Below, piece by piece: positions 43,480 to 53,286 of a stretch of DNA of 64,000 nucleotides (position 1 is the first letter of the stretch; each line of letters begins with the position of its first letter). Where the stretch lies: assembly GCA_964433755.1 (NCBI GenBank), contig CAYSSR010000001.1, forward strand, positions 620,001 to 684,000. The letters run 5' to 3'. A program made the translations under genes and the position numbers. The notes below the pieces were generated by a model. That model did not search any database. It worked only from the letters and a program-made list of their open reading frames with translations, and had not been told where the DNA came from. Source of the DNA: JAUVXJ01 sp964433755 (lineage in GTDB: Bacteria; Chloroflexota; Anaerolineae; UBA7937; B3-Chlor).

Positions 43480-44603
43480 TGCCGATAGCCGAATTCCGAC
43501 TGTTCTTCGATAACGATCCTGCCAAGCGAGAGCAGCTGGACAGGGTGGACAAGATCACCGTCGAGCAGGAAGTTGACATGGCCTGGGAGGCCCGCATCGA
43601 AATGCCCGTTTGTGTGGACGAGAAGGGCATATGGAAGGGCGAAGATGAAGGCTTCATGGAGTCGTTTTCGCGGGTTCGGGTGGAGATCAGAGTTGGAGGG
43701 GATCCCTTTGTAGCGCTGATTGACGGTCCCATCGTCGGATATGACAACAACAAGAGTTCGGAACCAGGGCAGAGTTCCATCATCTTGATGGTCCGGGACG
43801 ATAGCGTCTATCTGAATCGTGAGGAACAGCTCGCACGTTTTGAGGACATGGCAGATCACGAGATCGCCGCACAGCTATTCGGCGAAGCGGAGCAGATCGC
43901 CTCCACTGACATTGACGACACGCCGCGGCCGGCAGGGAACCTGATGCCCGTCGTGATTCAACGTGGCACGTCGATGCAGATACTCAGGGCGCTGGCTCGG
44001 CGTCAGGGAATGCACGCCTACGTCCTGCCCGGCGAGGAGCCAGGACAGAGCATTGGCTGCTTCAAGTCCTTCTCCACCGAGGCAGCAGGACTACCCCCCC
44101 TCATCCTTCTGGGAACTGACCGCAATATCGAAAGGTTCAACGTCGCGCAGGATGCTCAGAGTCCATCCAGGGTGCAGGCCTTCCGCTTGAGCATCACGGA
44201 CAAGGTAGTGATGAGCAGTACCTCCAGTTTTCGCGACCTTGATCTTCTGGGGCCCGAACACGCCTTTGAGGACGATACGAAGGTGGGGACTCAGATCTCC
44301 ATCCCTGGTCTGGGCAGTTCGGTCGATCTCGACCGCAGGGTCACAGCAGAAGCTGACAGAGCAAGCTACGCCTTTGAAGCGACAGGAAGTGTACTGGCGG
44401 GCTGCTACAGAGGCGTGCTGCAACCCTATCGGGTGGTGAGCGTACGAGGAGTGAATGACCGATTAGGCGGGGACCATCTGATTAATACTGTGACTCACAC
44501 CCTGACGCGCTCGGAGTATTCGCAGTCATTTGCGCTGAAAAGGAATGCCCGCTCCGAGGGGCCCGGCGGCGACGCTGGTAGTGTGGCAGGCAGCGTATTC
44601 TGA
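43479..44603 (+). CDS. Baseplate hub protein, gpD/VgrG N-terminal-like (Pvc8 type)
   Basis: 374 residues. Opening IAEFRLFFDNDPAKREQLDRV, then hub beta domains (VEIRVGGDPFVALIDGPIVGYD), the late-control-D segment RGTSMQILRALARRQGMHAYVL and the closing GDHLINTVTHTLTRSEYSQSF. This is the gp27/gpD part of the spike complex; the spike itself is the next gene, while VgrG and Pvc8 have the two fused. The start codon shares a base with the previous stop (TGATG). Confidence 0.87.
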   Translation: MPIAEFRLFFDNDPAKREQLDRVDKITVEQEVDMAWEARIEMPVCVDEKGIWKGEDEGFMESFSRVRVEIRVGGDPFVALIDGPIVGYDNNKSSEPGQSSIILMVRDDSVYLNREEQLARFEDMADHEIAAQLFGEAEQIASTDIDDTPRPAGNLMPVVIQRGTSMQILRALARRQGMHAYVLPGEEPGQSIGCFKSFSTEAAGLPPLILLGTDRNIERFNVAQDAQSPSRVQAFRLSITDKVVMSSTSSFRDLDLLGPEHAFEDDTKVGTQISIPGLGSSVDLDRRVTAEADRASYAFEATGSVLAGCYRGVLQPYRVVSVRGVNDRLGGDHLINTVTHTLTRSEYSQSFALKRNARSEGPGGDAGSVAGSVF

Positions 44604-45127
44604 TGACTGATTTGGAAACAGAGGAACTGATTGTCGAAGCAGCGGAATACATGCGTACCCGGCATTTCGGCAAGTTTCGGGGCATCGTTCGCAGCGTCGA
44701 TGAGGACCTGGGTCGCATCGTGGCACAGGTGCCCGAGGTCTACGGCGACCAGATGGATTCCCCCCCGGCTTTGCCTTGCGTACCCTTTGCCGGCAAAGAC
44801 CATGGCCTTGTGGTCCTGCCCGAAGAGGGCGATGGGGTCTGGATAGAGTTCGAAGCGGGCGATCCCTCCCGGCCGATATGGACCGGCTGCTGGTGGGCCA
44901 GCGACGAAATGCCCGCGCCAGGCGGGAAGGCAACGCGAGCCCTGGTGACTTCCGGGGGGCACAAGGTAGTCCTGGACGACGACAGCAAGCAACTGCAGTT
45001 GATCCACTCGGGAGGGGCGGAATTGACCATGACCGACAATGACATCACGCTGAAGATAGGATCCGCCCAGATTGTCCTCTCGGCATCTGGAGTCAATGTC
45101 AACAACGGCGCGTTCGAGGTGAAGTGA
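44603..45127 (+). CDS. Spike base protein (gpV/gp5 OB-fold type)
   Basis: 174 residues. FGKFRGIVRSVDEDLGRIVA, LPCVPFAGKDHGLVVLPEEG and DGVWIEFEAGDPSRPIWTGCW give the OB-fold of baseplate assembly protein V; the C-terminal part (ITLKIGSAQIVLSASGVNVN) is the start of a spike beta-helix. TGATG overlap upstream and ATG overlap with the PAAR gene. Confidence 0.88.
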   Translation: MTDLETEELIVEAAEYMRTRHFGKFRGIVRSVDEDLGRIVAQVPEVYGDQMDSPPALPCVPFAGKDHGLVVLPEEGDGVWIEFEAGDPSRPIWTGCWWASDEMPAPGGKATRALVTSGGHKVVLDDDSKQLQLIHSGGAELTMTDNDITLKIGSAQIVLSASGVNVNNGAFEVK

Positions 45128-45462
45128 TGCCGGGAAACCTGTTGACGACTGCTAGCACCATCATGTGTCCCCATGGTGGGCAGGCGATCTTGTCCACCTC
45201 CAATGCCAGGTGTCTTGCCGATGGTGCGCCGGTCCTCCTGGAGTCAGACATTCACCCGGTCGCAGGATGCCCCTTCACTCTTCCCCTGCCCAAGTACTCT
45301 CCTTGTGTGCGAATCGAATGGGCTGCCGGTGCAGGGCGGGCAACTGTCAATGGCACAGCAGTCCTGGTCAAATCCAGCATCGGCAAGTGTATCAGCGCCG
45401 AGGGCGCTACCCAGGGTGTAGCCATCATTGTGAACACTCAAATCAAGGCATCTGCCCAATGA
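45127..45462 (+). CDS. PAAR-like spike tip protein
   Basis: 111 residues beginning PGNLLTTASTIMCPHGGQAIL; HPVAGCPFTLPLPKYSPC and a Gly/Ala-rich remainder match PAAR-like (DUF4280-type) tips with conserved Cys/His for a metal ion. It sharpens the spike. ATGA overlap with the gp25 gene. Confidence 0.8.
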   Translation: MPGNLLTTASTIMCPHGGQAILSTSNARCLADGAPVLLESDIHPVAGCPFTLPLPKYSPCVRIEWAAGAGRATVNGTAVLVKSSIGKCISAEGATQGVAIIVNTQIKASAQ

Positions 45463-45842
45463 CAGGAGAGTACGGTAGGCATCTGTCCCATCCATTCCGA
45501 GTGGGATCGGACGGGCGAACGGCGCAGGTCACCTCCTTGGAGGACCACGTCCGCGACGAGTTGCTCCAGCTGCTCTTGACCAATCTGGGAGAACGGGCTT
45601 CCCTGCCACAGTTCGGAGGAGGGGTGCGGCGCCTTGTCTTTGAGCCGATTGACGAGGCAACGCGAGCCATGACAAAGGCGATGATCACCCAGGCGATCTC
45701 CAACTGGCTCGGCCACCGGATCACGCTCGAGGATCTCAAGGTTGAGGCGAACAAGGAAACCATTGAGGTGGAGATCAGATACCGCCTCGCCGGGACTGAG
45801 GACAGCCGAACTATGAGATTCCAGCACCGCGGTGAATACTGA
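45459..45842 (+). CDS. Baseplate wedge protein gp25-like
   Basis: 127 residues from the ATG that overlaps the PAAR stop. LSHPFRVGSDGRTAQVTSLE, LQLLLTNLGERASLPQFGGG and RRLVFEPID are the gp25/W-family signature (EPR-like motif region). It joins sheath and baseplate. Confidence 0.87.
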   Translation: MTGEYGRHLSHPFRVGSDGRTAQVTSLEDHVRDELLQLLLTNLGERASLPQFGGGVRRLVFEPIDEATRAMTKAMITQAISNWLGHRITLEDLKVEANKETIEVEIRYRLAGTEDSRTMRFQHRGEY

Positions 45843-48283
45843 TGACTATCAAGAACCAGGAAGCGCTAGAGGGGCGAGCCCAGGCGCTGAAGCTGAAGAC
45901 GTTCAACGGCATCAAGCTCGTGCTAGTGGAACTGCAGCCCGATCCCGATCCAACCGAGGCGATCCTGACGGTTCACTTCCACAACAACAACGAGATACAG
46001 AACATCCTTGACGACGTCGCCGCTGGGCCGATTCAGGCCAAGGACATCTTCCCAATCTCAGGAGGTCATCGAATCCCAGCTGGCCCCCTTTCCGAACAAG
46101 TGCAGGCGGTGGGGGTCTCGAAAGGCCCGGACGATGAGGCCGTTCTGTGCTTGACGGTGAGGCCCATCGGTGACTACTCAACGTACACTCTGAGTATCGA
46201 CTATCCGAAGTTCGATCCCATCCTCAGTCAGATAGACTTCAAGTTCCGTCCGGGCTGTTTCAATTACTGTGCTCCCGATTGGGAACGCCCCCCGGAGCCG
46301 AAACAAGATCCACCCATCGACTATTTGGCGAAAGATTACGATTCATTCCGACACACCTTGATCGCCTGGATGGCCAACCGCGTGCCCGGCTGGCAGCCCA
46401 CAAGCGAGGCGGATCTCGACCAAGTTCTCCTCGAGTTGTTCAGCGCCGCGGCGGATCAGTTGAGTTACTTCCAGGACCGGGTGATGCACGAGGCGTGTCT
46501 CGGCACCGCTCGCAAGCGCGTGTCGCTGGCCCGCCACGCTCGTCTGATGGACTATCACATTCACCAGGGCAACCAAGCTAGCACATGCTTGGCCTTGCGC
46601 GTCAACAGCCCACTCACGGTGAACAAAGGTCTTCGAGTCGGCACTGGACACGATCTGGACGACCCCGCCTCTGTCGTTTTTGTCACGCGCCATGAGCAAG
46701 ACGCTCATCCGCTGCTGAACGACATGAGCCTGCATACGTGGAGTGATGCAATTCCTGCTCTGGCCGCTGGCACGACCCGCGCCGATCTCAAGCTGTCAAC
46801 CTCCGGCCGGAAGTCGGCAATGACTGTCCAGAAACTGATTCGCGATGGCAAGGTCACGCGCCTTCTGATCCAGGAGCGCCTGAATCCGCTTACCGGAGAG
46901 AGGCGCGGTCGAGACCCCAGCAGGAGACAGCTCCTCAAGCTGCTTCCTGGCAACGAGGGAGCCGAGGCCAAGCACGATCCTGTGGAGGACCAGTGGTTTG
47001 TGCGCGTAAGGTGGGAGGCGCAGGATAGCCTGAAGCGGAACTACTGCTTCACCGTTGACTGTGACGACGGCAAGGTAGGAGACGTCTCTCGGTTTCATGG
47101 GAACCTGGTGGAAGTATGTCACGGTCGCCCTAAGAGGGTCATCTTCAAAGAAGAGGAAAAGCCCCTGGCAAGCCCAAGCGCGCCCACCGACCCTGAGGAG
47201 CGTCACTATCAAAGGAAGAAGGAGGGAACGAGGAGAGGAGAGGTGATCTGCGAGTTGCCGGATGGCCCCCTCGCCTACAGGGATTCGCTGCCAGGAGGTG
47301 AGGTTCCGCCCGAGTCGACGCTCGAAGTCAAGGTGGAAGTCGGTGGCCTCAGTGATCCCTGGAACGAGCGTATCTCGCTGATACACAGTGATGACAGCGA
47401 CGAAGGGGGCGATCACTTCGTAGTGGAGACCGACGAGAAGGGGCGAAGCTGGATCCGCTTCGGGGATGGAACCAATGGTAAGAAGCTTCCACAGGGGGCA
47501 GCTGTCCGCTGTGTCTACCAGGTTGGCAGAGGGCTTGATGGCAATGTGGGCGCGGACACACTCCGCACCATCGAGAGCGGTCCCCCCGGAGTTGATGAGT
47601 GTTGGAATCCTTTCGACGTCGCCAACGGCAGAGATCCGGAACCCGTCGCTCAGATCATTCGTCGCGTTCCCGAAGCCTATCGCTATCGTCAACTACGAGC
47701 CGTCACGGAGAACGACTACGAAGATCGGGCCGAGGAAATCCCTGGCGTCGCAAGAGCATCGGCCAGATATGTGTGGACGGGCAGCTGGAGGACGGTGCGG
47801 ATCACCGTAGACCCCGTCGGTACCACAGTCTTGACAGAGGAACTGGGAGAAAGGGTAGCACGGCACCTGGAGGCGGTCCGTTTGATCGGGGAAGATCTGG
47901 AAATCCGCCCGCCGCGATCCGTACCCCTGGACATCGTGGTCAGACTGTGCATTGACGCCGACTACTGGCCCGAGCATATCAGGGAGGTACTTGAACAGGA
48001 GTTCTCGGATGGCTATACCCCCGATGGCAGGATGGCGTTCTTCCACCCAGATCGCTGGACCTTCGGCCAGGCCTTGAGGACAAGCCAGATCGTCGGCGCA
48101 GTGCAATCCATCAAGGGAGTGGATCACGTGATCGAGACGAGCATGAGGCGCTGGAGCGCGGCCACGCCAGGGATCTCAGATGTGATCGAAGTGCAGCCCA
48201 ATGAGATCATCCAGGTCGAGAGCGACCCTGACCACAAGGAGTGGGGCTTCATCACGTTTGAGCTGAAGGGGGGCCGACAATGA
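45842..48283 (+). CDS. Baseplate assembly protein J-like (Afp11 type), first copy
   Basis: 813 residues. IDYLAKDYDSFRHTLIAWMA, LDQVLLELFSAAADQLSYFQDRVMHEACLGTAR in pieces are the usual baseplate-J opening of eCIS; SWIRFGDGTNGKKLPQGAAV, YRQLRAVTENDYEDRAEEIP and ARASARYVWTG continue the family pattern. The end includes a tail region IQVESDPDHKEWGFITFEL. Overlaps the second J-like gene as ATGA. Confidence 0.9.
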   Translation: MTIKNQEALEGRAQALKLKTFNGIKLVLVELQPDPDPTEAILTVHFHNNNEIQNILDDVAAGPIQAKDIFPISGGHRIPAGPLSEQVQAVGVSKGPDDEAVLCLTVRPIGDYSTYTLSIDYPKFDPILSQIDFKFRPGCFNYCAPDWERPPEPKQDPPIDYLAKDYDSFRHTLIAWMANRVPGWQPTSEADLDQVLLELFSAAADQLSYFQDRVMHEACLGTARKRVSLARHARLMDYHIHQGNQASTCLALRVNSPLTVNKGLRVGTGHDLDDPASVVFVTRHEQDAHPLLNDMSLHTWSDAIPALAAGTTRADLKLSTSGRKSAMTVQKLIRDGKVTRLLIQERLNPLTGERRGRDPSRRQLLKLLPGNEGAEAKHDPVEDQWFVRVRWEAQDSLKRNYCFTVDCDDGKVGDVSRFHGNLVEVCHGRPKRVIFKEEEKPLASPSAPTDPEERHYQRKKEGTRRGEVICELPDGPLAYRDSLPGGEVPPESTLEVKVEVGGLSDPWNERISLIHSDDSDEGGDHFVVETDEKGRSWIRFGDGTNGKKLPQGAAVRCVYQVGRGLDGNVGADTLRTIESGPPGVDECWNPFDVANGRDPEPVAQIIRRVPEAYRYRQLRAVTENDYEDRAEEIPGVARASARYVWTGSWRTVRITVDPVGTTVLTEELGERVARHLEAVRLIGEDLEIRPPRSVPLDIVVRLCIDADYWPEHIREVLEQEFSDGYTPDGRMAFFHPDRWTFGQALRTSQIVGAVQSIKGVDHVIETSMRRWSAATPGISDVIEVQPNEIIQVESDPDHKEWGFITFELKGGRQ

Positions 48284-50964
48284 AGCAAGACTGCCGCAAC
48301 GATTGCGTTGAGGCCCTTCAGTTTCCCAAAGCGGTCCGTAATCGTCCGGGACTCTCGCACATAGGCTATCGCATCGGGACGTTCTCCGATTTCCTGGAAG
48401 CGATGATGCAGGATCTCAACAGGAATGATGTGCTGCAGGCCTGGACCCACAGGGGACCCGACGATCCAGGAATCGCCTTGCTGGAAGGTGCATCGATTCT
48501 GGGGGACATTCTGACTTTCTACCAGGAACTCTATGCGAATGAAGCGTATCTGCGAACCGCCCGGTGGAGAGAGAGTATTGCCGACCTGGTCCGTCTCGTG
48601 GGCTACCGCCTTTCACCAGGCTTGGGCGGGCGTGCCACGTTTGCCTTCGAGGTCAAAGGCGACAAGCCCGTGGTGATCCCGGCCGGATTTCCTATCAAGG
48701 CGCAGTTAGAAGGATTGGGAGAACCTGCTGAGTTTGAAACGGTCAAAGAGACAGTCGCGTATCCTGCGTTGAGCAAGTTCCATCTGTATCGGCGTAGATG
48801 GACGCCACAGCCGATCACGGTTGGCCTCAACCAACTCGAGATCCAGTCGGTCAATGGTCACAGTGATGCGGCGAGCATCAAGGCAGTTGACGTCAAGGCA
48901 GGTGATCGGATTGTACTGGTGCCGGACGCCAGCATGTACGACATAACTGGCACACCGTATGCAACACAACAGAAGGCCGAGATATTGATCGTCTCGGAGG
49001 TGCAGCGCGTACTGGATCGCACCACTGTGAAGTTCGAAGGTGCATTGACTCAAGATCGTGGTACCCAGGTGATAGCTTACCGCATCGGTCGCAGTTTTCG
49101 TCACTTCGGCCATAATGCGCCAGCGCAGCTCACGACGTATGACGAATCGGCACAAGCTGTCACACAAGTGCCGACGCGCCGTCTGCGGTGCTTTTGGGGC
49201 ACATTTCCTGTCTCTCCGGGTACGCTTTATTACTCCACGCTGTTGAGTCGTGAGATGCCTTTGGACGAGGAGGTGGATGACCTCTCAGAGGGCGGCAAGA
49301 TGGTCTGTCAGGGCAGGGTCACGTTCTATGGGCCATACGGGCCGGAGCCTCTGACAGACGAGCCGGTCCCTCTGACAGTCGTGCGGGGGGTAGAGAGCGT
49401 GGAGGCAGATTCCCTCGTATGGGGCAACTTGAGCGGCCCATCAACCGTAGTGACCCTCAGCGATGAGTTGATTACCAACGAGGCCATTTATGGCGAAGGA
49501 GCCGACATCTGCAGTCTGCGCTTCCATGAGGTGACCAGCGCAGAAATGAGCCTCCGTGCGCCAACCAAGTGGGATGACTACCCCTTTGCGGATGTTAGAC
49601 TCAACTATCATGGGACCTACGACGAAGTGATTGCCTTGGCCGGCCGGCAGGTCCTCATTGAGGGGCAGACCGGCACCTGCCAGCGCGCAACGGTCGCCAG
49701 CAAGAAGTCCGACTACTCGCTGTATGGGAAAGACAAGAGCCAGAAATGGCTATGGACGGTGGCGCTCGATAAGAAGCCAGAACCATTCGTGCAGAAGGAC
49801 TTCGATGAGAAAGAACCGAGAACGACGGTGTATGGCAATCTGGTCGAGGCGACGCAGGGTAAGACGGAAAGGGAAGCGGTTCTGGGAAACGGCGACAGCC
49901 GACAGACGTTCCAGACCTTCAAGCTCCCGAAGGCGCCGCTGACCTATCACAATCTCATCGATGAGACACCTCCCGAAGTTCCCGAGTTGGAGATCTACGT
50001 GGATGACCTCCTCTGGACCCGGGTACCTTCGTTTTTCGATAGAGGACCTGACGAGGAGATCTATGTCGTGCGCGAAGATGCAGAGGGCAGCAGTTGGGTC
50101 CAGTTCGGCGACGGGACAACCGGCAAGAGACTTCCGTCAGGCGTCAAGAACATGGTAGCCAAGTATCGAACCGGCATTGGGGCATACGGGGCTCTCAAGG
50201 AGGAAACCACAGTCCAAGCCGGGGGAAAACTCAAGCGCCTCGAGAGGATTCAGTTGCCCGGTGTCGCCACAGGTGGCAGCGATCCCGAGAGCGGAGACAC
50301 CGCCAGGCAGGCTGCTCCCGGCAAGGTTCAGAGTCTGGGGCGGCTCGTCAGCCTCAAGGATTTCGAAAGCGAAACCCTCGCCATCTCCGGCGTATCGAAG
50401 GCATCGGCCGTATGGGGCGTCGTCAAGGAGATCCCAACTGTCGTATTGACTGTCCTCATGGAAACCGGACGGGATCAAGAGTTCGGCGAGGTACAGGAGA
50501 TATTGGCCGGCTACAACCGTCGTCGTGGCCCACAGCGATTCCCAATCAAGGCGGATCAAGGCTGGTTGAGCTACGTCTACATAGCCGCCGACGTGGTGTA
50601 TGATCCAACACTCCGGCAGCCGGATGTCCTCAAAGCCATCAAGGAGGCGCTGGGCCTCGCCGGAGAGGAAGGTGATGGGATCGACGGCTCCAAGGGGCTG
50701 TTTGCCCTGGGCAAGCGTCTCTTCGGAGAGGACGAATACGCCACGACGATCGAGGGCATCATTCAGAACGTGAAAGGCGTGCAGTGGACCAAGGTCACTC
50801 ACCTCCTCTCACTTGACGAATCCGAGGATCCATCTCAGCTCGACATCAACCCGTCCATGACCTTCGACAGCAAGGTCGAATGCTTGGACAGGCACGTACT
50901 TGGCTTGTATTCGGGACATCTTCAGTTGTCTCCCGTCTCCGGACCAGCCACGGAGGTGTGTTGA
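48280..50964 (+). CDS. Baseplate assembly protein J-like, second copy
   Basis: 894 residues. LSHIGYRIGTFSDFLEAMMQ, DPGIALLEGASILGDILTFY, RLVGYRLSPGLGG, SSWVQFGDGTTGKRLPSG and LVSLKDFESETLAISGVSKA show a divergent paralogue of the preceding gene. Two J-like proteins in series are usual in eCIS and form the inner baseplate ring. Confidence 0.9.
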   Translation: MKQDCRNDCVEALQFPKAVRNRPGLSHIGYRIGTFSDFLEAMMQDLNRNDVLQAWTHRGPDDPGIALLEGASILGDILTFYQELYANEAYLRTARWRESIADLVRLVGYRLSPGLGGRATFAFEVKGDKPVVIPAGFPIKAQLEGLGEPAEFETVKETVAYPALSKFHLYRRRWTPQPITVGLNQLEIQSVNGHSDAASIKAVDVKAGDRIVLVPDASMYDITGTPYATQQKAEILIVSEVQRVLDRTTVKFEGALTQDRGTQVIAYRIGRSFRHFGHNAPAQLTTYDESAQAVTQVPTRRLRCFWGTFPVSPGTLYYSTLLSREMPLDEEVDDLSEGGKMVCQGRVTFYGPYGPEPLTDEPVPLTVVRGVESVEADSLVWGNLSGPSTVVTLSDELITNEAIYGEGADICSLRFHEVTSAEMSLRAPTKWDDYPFADVRLNYHGTYDEVIALAGRQVLIEGQTGTCQRATVASKKSDYSLYGKDKSQKWLWTVALDKKPEPFVQKDFDEKEPRTTVYGNLVEATQGKTEREAVLGNGDSRQTFQTFKLPKAPLTYHNLIDETPPEVPELEIYVDDLLWTRVPSFFDRGPDEEIYVVREDAEGSSWVQFGDGTTGKRLPSGVKNMVAKYRTGIGAYGALKEETTVQAGGKLKRLERIQLPGVATGGSDPESGDTARQAAPGKVQSLGRLVSLKDFESETLAISGVSKASAVWGVVKEIPTVVLTVLMETGRDQEFGEVQEILAGYNRRRGPQRFPIKADQGWLSYVYIAADVVYDPTLRQPDVLKAIKEALGLAGEEGDGIDGSKGLFALGKRLFGEDEYATTIEGIIQNVKGVQWTKVTHLLSLDESEDPSQLDINPSMTFDSKVECLDRHVLGLYSGHLQLSPVSGPATEVC

Positions 50965-50965
50965 G

Positions 50966-53275
50966 ATGGACGACAAGCGCGTCCCACTCTACGAGCGGCT
51001 TCCCGAAATCTACAGGATACGAGACGAGGAGCAAGAGCCACCATATCAACTTCGCAACTACTTGGCCCTCGTGGAGGAGATATTCGGGGACATTCATGAG
51101 AATATCGAGGCGCTGTACAGCGATCTATTCATAGAGACCTGCGACGACTGGGTGATCCCGTACATCGGTGACCTGTTGGGGGCGAGCCATCTGAGCGGTG
51201 AACCCTGGACGCTACGAGCCGACGTTGCAGACACAATATCCCTTCGCCGTCGTAAGGGCACTCTGGCGAGCATTGAACGACTGACATACAACCTGACTCA
51301 GTGGGGTGTGCACTGCGTGGAGCTCAGGGAGAATCTCCTCTGGCATCAGCGCTTGAATCATCAGCGGCCCGATGCCGGCGGCGACGCTCCCTACAGCCTC
51401 TCGTCGATCACTCGATTCACGCCGATACGAGGTGGAATCGTCACGCTGCGCGATCCAGCGATGCTCAGCCTACTGTACACGCCATTTGATCCCTTTGCCC
51501 ACGTTGCCGACCTCAAGCCCCCAGCTTTCGGTCACATCAGGTATAACCTGCCCAATCTGGCCATCTTTCTCTGGCGGCTGGAGGATTACCGCATTCAGAT
51601 CTCAAAGCCGGTCTGGAAGGGTGCGGACGTCGTAGGCGCCACGCACATCGTGCGGTTTGAGGTCCACCCTCAAGGCGAGCCCCTCAGACTGTTCAACACC
51701 TATCAGTTCGACCCGGGGAGAGACCCGCCCGTCGTGACGCAGATTGATGAGACCCCCAGCCCGATCCCCACGCCACGCCTTACCGAGGATTCTGAGTCAG
51801 GCAACCCCGCCGAATACGTGTGTGTCGACACCTATGATCCGGGAGATGCCGGCGTCACATCGGTCGACATATCGGATGTCGGCCTTCAGCTGCACCTGCC
51901 GGAACCGGTGTTCCCGGGCCAGGTCTGGTCAGGCGAACACGGGAGCAGATGGAACATCAGAGGAGCGAATCTCTGCGCATGGGAAGATGGTGTGCAGCCT
52001 CCGATGCAGGATGGGGACATCGTGATCGATCCCGTCATTGGCAGAATCGTCATCGGGATCGCCAGTGGGGACGAAGCAACAGCCCTCAAGGAGGATCTGC
52101 TGCTCACTTATACCTACGGCGCGGTGGGACGGGTTGGTGCCCACCCGATATCACGCCGCTACAAGACGAAAGCGGACAAAGAAGTGAACCGCCACGTCGA
52201 CGCTGACCCTCATAGCTTGAGAAAGGCTCTCGACAACGTCCACCTGGCGACGGCGCCCGTCATCATCGAGATCGACGACAGCATGATCCACGAACTGGAT
52301 ATCAATGATATCCAGGGAAGGATTCCAGAGGATGGGGGATTGAATGTGCGCCTGGCTGGCCCTCTCGTGATTCGCGCCGCCGACGGCCAACGCCCCATCG
52401 TCAAGTTGAAGAGGCCCCTGAGGTTCCGCCCTCTGCATGCGGACAAGGCCAGCGGTGCAACACTTCGTCTTCAGGGGCTCTACATCACGAGAGATGAGTC
52501 GTTCCAACCGAGCGAACCCCTCATCGCCAGAGCTGCTCTGGACAGCCTGGAGATTGTGGACTGTACTCTCGATCCAGGGGGTAGCAGAGAACTTGACGGA
52601 ACCGCTCAGGGGACGCGCAGGCGTATCCGTGCTTCTCTGCACTTGAGGAAGCCATATGGGTTCCATGAACCGGCTGATGAGAAGGCGTTCGCACAGGCCC
52701 AGACTCCTCGAGTCATTCTGCAGCATAGCATTGCTGGCCCGCTGCTGATCGACGGTGGGTACAGGCTCTCTCTCACCAACTCGATCGTTGATGCTGGGAA
52801 GGGCGTCGGCGATGACCCCGAAGACAGCTTTGCGATTTCCAGCGCGACGGATCCCACAGACGGGTGGGGACCACCCGCGGAGGTCCGCGGCCTTACTGTC
52901 TTCGGGCGCATGCGAGTTGAGAGCATCAATGGCAGGGGCGGTGTCTGGCTGCACGCGCTGCAGGTGCTGGACAACCAGAGGGGCTGCATCAGGTATAGCT
53001 GTTTCTCGGGCGTGGACGACCGACTGCCGCAGCATCTGGGGTGCGTGAAAGCAAGCGAAGCCGACCTTCGGTTCGTGAGCGAGGTGTTCGGCGAGCCTGC
53101 CTATGGACAGCTCGCTCACGCGTCTGACCTTCGCATCAGGGAGAGAGGTCCGAATGACGATGCCATGGGAGCCTTCGGCTTTCTGCTGGAAGCACACAGA
53201 TGGCGCAACATCCAGGTCCGCTTCCGCGAGTTCATGCCTGTGGGTATACGACCGGTTCTGATACCGGTGACTTGA
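50966..53275 (+). CDS. Tail protein I-like baseplate protein with extra domains
   Basis: 769 residues. The first ~150 (VPLYERLPEIYRIRDEEQEP, LYSDLFIETCDDWVIPYIGD, SLRRRKGTLASIERLTYNLT) are gpI-like. The rest, with strands such as GPLVIRAADGQRPIVKLK, LEIVDCTLDPGG and VILQHSIAGPLLIDGGYRLS, looks like a beta-helix domain projecting from the baseplate. The ATG at 50966 follows GGAGGTG. Start 2 bases after the previous stop. Confidence 0.83.
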   Translation: MDDKRVPLYERLPEIYRIRDEEQEPPYQLRNYLALVEEIFGDIHENIEALYSDLFIETCDDWVIPYIGDLLGASHLSGEPWTLRADVADTISLRRRKGTLASIERLTYNLTQWGVHCVELRENLLWHQRLNHQRPDAGGDAPYSLSSITRFTPIRGGIVTLRDPAMLSLLYTPFDPFAHVADLKPPAFGHIRYNLPNLAIFLWRLEDYRIQISKPVWKGADVVGATHIVRFEVHPQGEPLRLFNTYQFDPGRDPPVVTQIDETPSPIPTPRLTEDSESGNPAEYVCVDTYDPGDAGVTSVDISDVGLQLHLPEPVFPGQVWSGEHGSRWNIRGANLCAWEDGVQPPMQDGDIVIDPVIGRIVIGIASGDEATALKEDLLLTYTYGAVGRVGAHPISRRYKTKADKEVNRHVDADPHSLRKALDNVHLATAPVIIEIDDSMIHELDINDIQGRIPEDGGLNVRLAGPLVIRAADGQRPIVKLKRPLRFRPLHADKASGATLRLQGLYITRDESFQPSEPLIARAALDSLEIVDCTLDPGGSRELDGTAQGTRRRIRASLHLRKPYGFHEPADEKAFAQAQTPRVILQHSIAGPLLIDGGYRLSLTNSIVDAGKGVGDDPEDSFAISSATDPTDGWGPPAEVRGLTVFGRMRVESINGRGGVWLHALQVLDNQRGCIRYSCFSGVDDRLPQHLGCVKASEADLRFVSEVFGEPAYGQLAHASDLRIRERGPNDDAMGAFGFLLEAHRWRNIQVRFREFMPVGIRPVLIPVT

Positions 53276-53286
53276 GGAGTAGGCAA

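Noticed and set aside
46796..47692. 298-residue minus-strand frame opposite the J-like gene
   Set aside because: Antisense of a conserved baseplate gene; no start signal or family.
52151..53197. 348-residue minus-strand frame opposite the gpI-like gene
   Set aside because: Antisense of the structural operon with no independent support.
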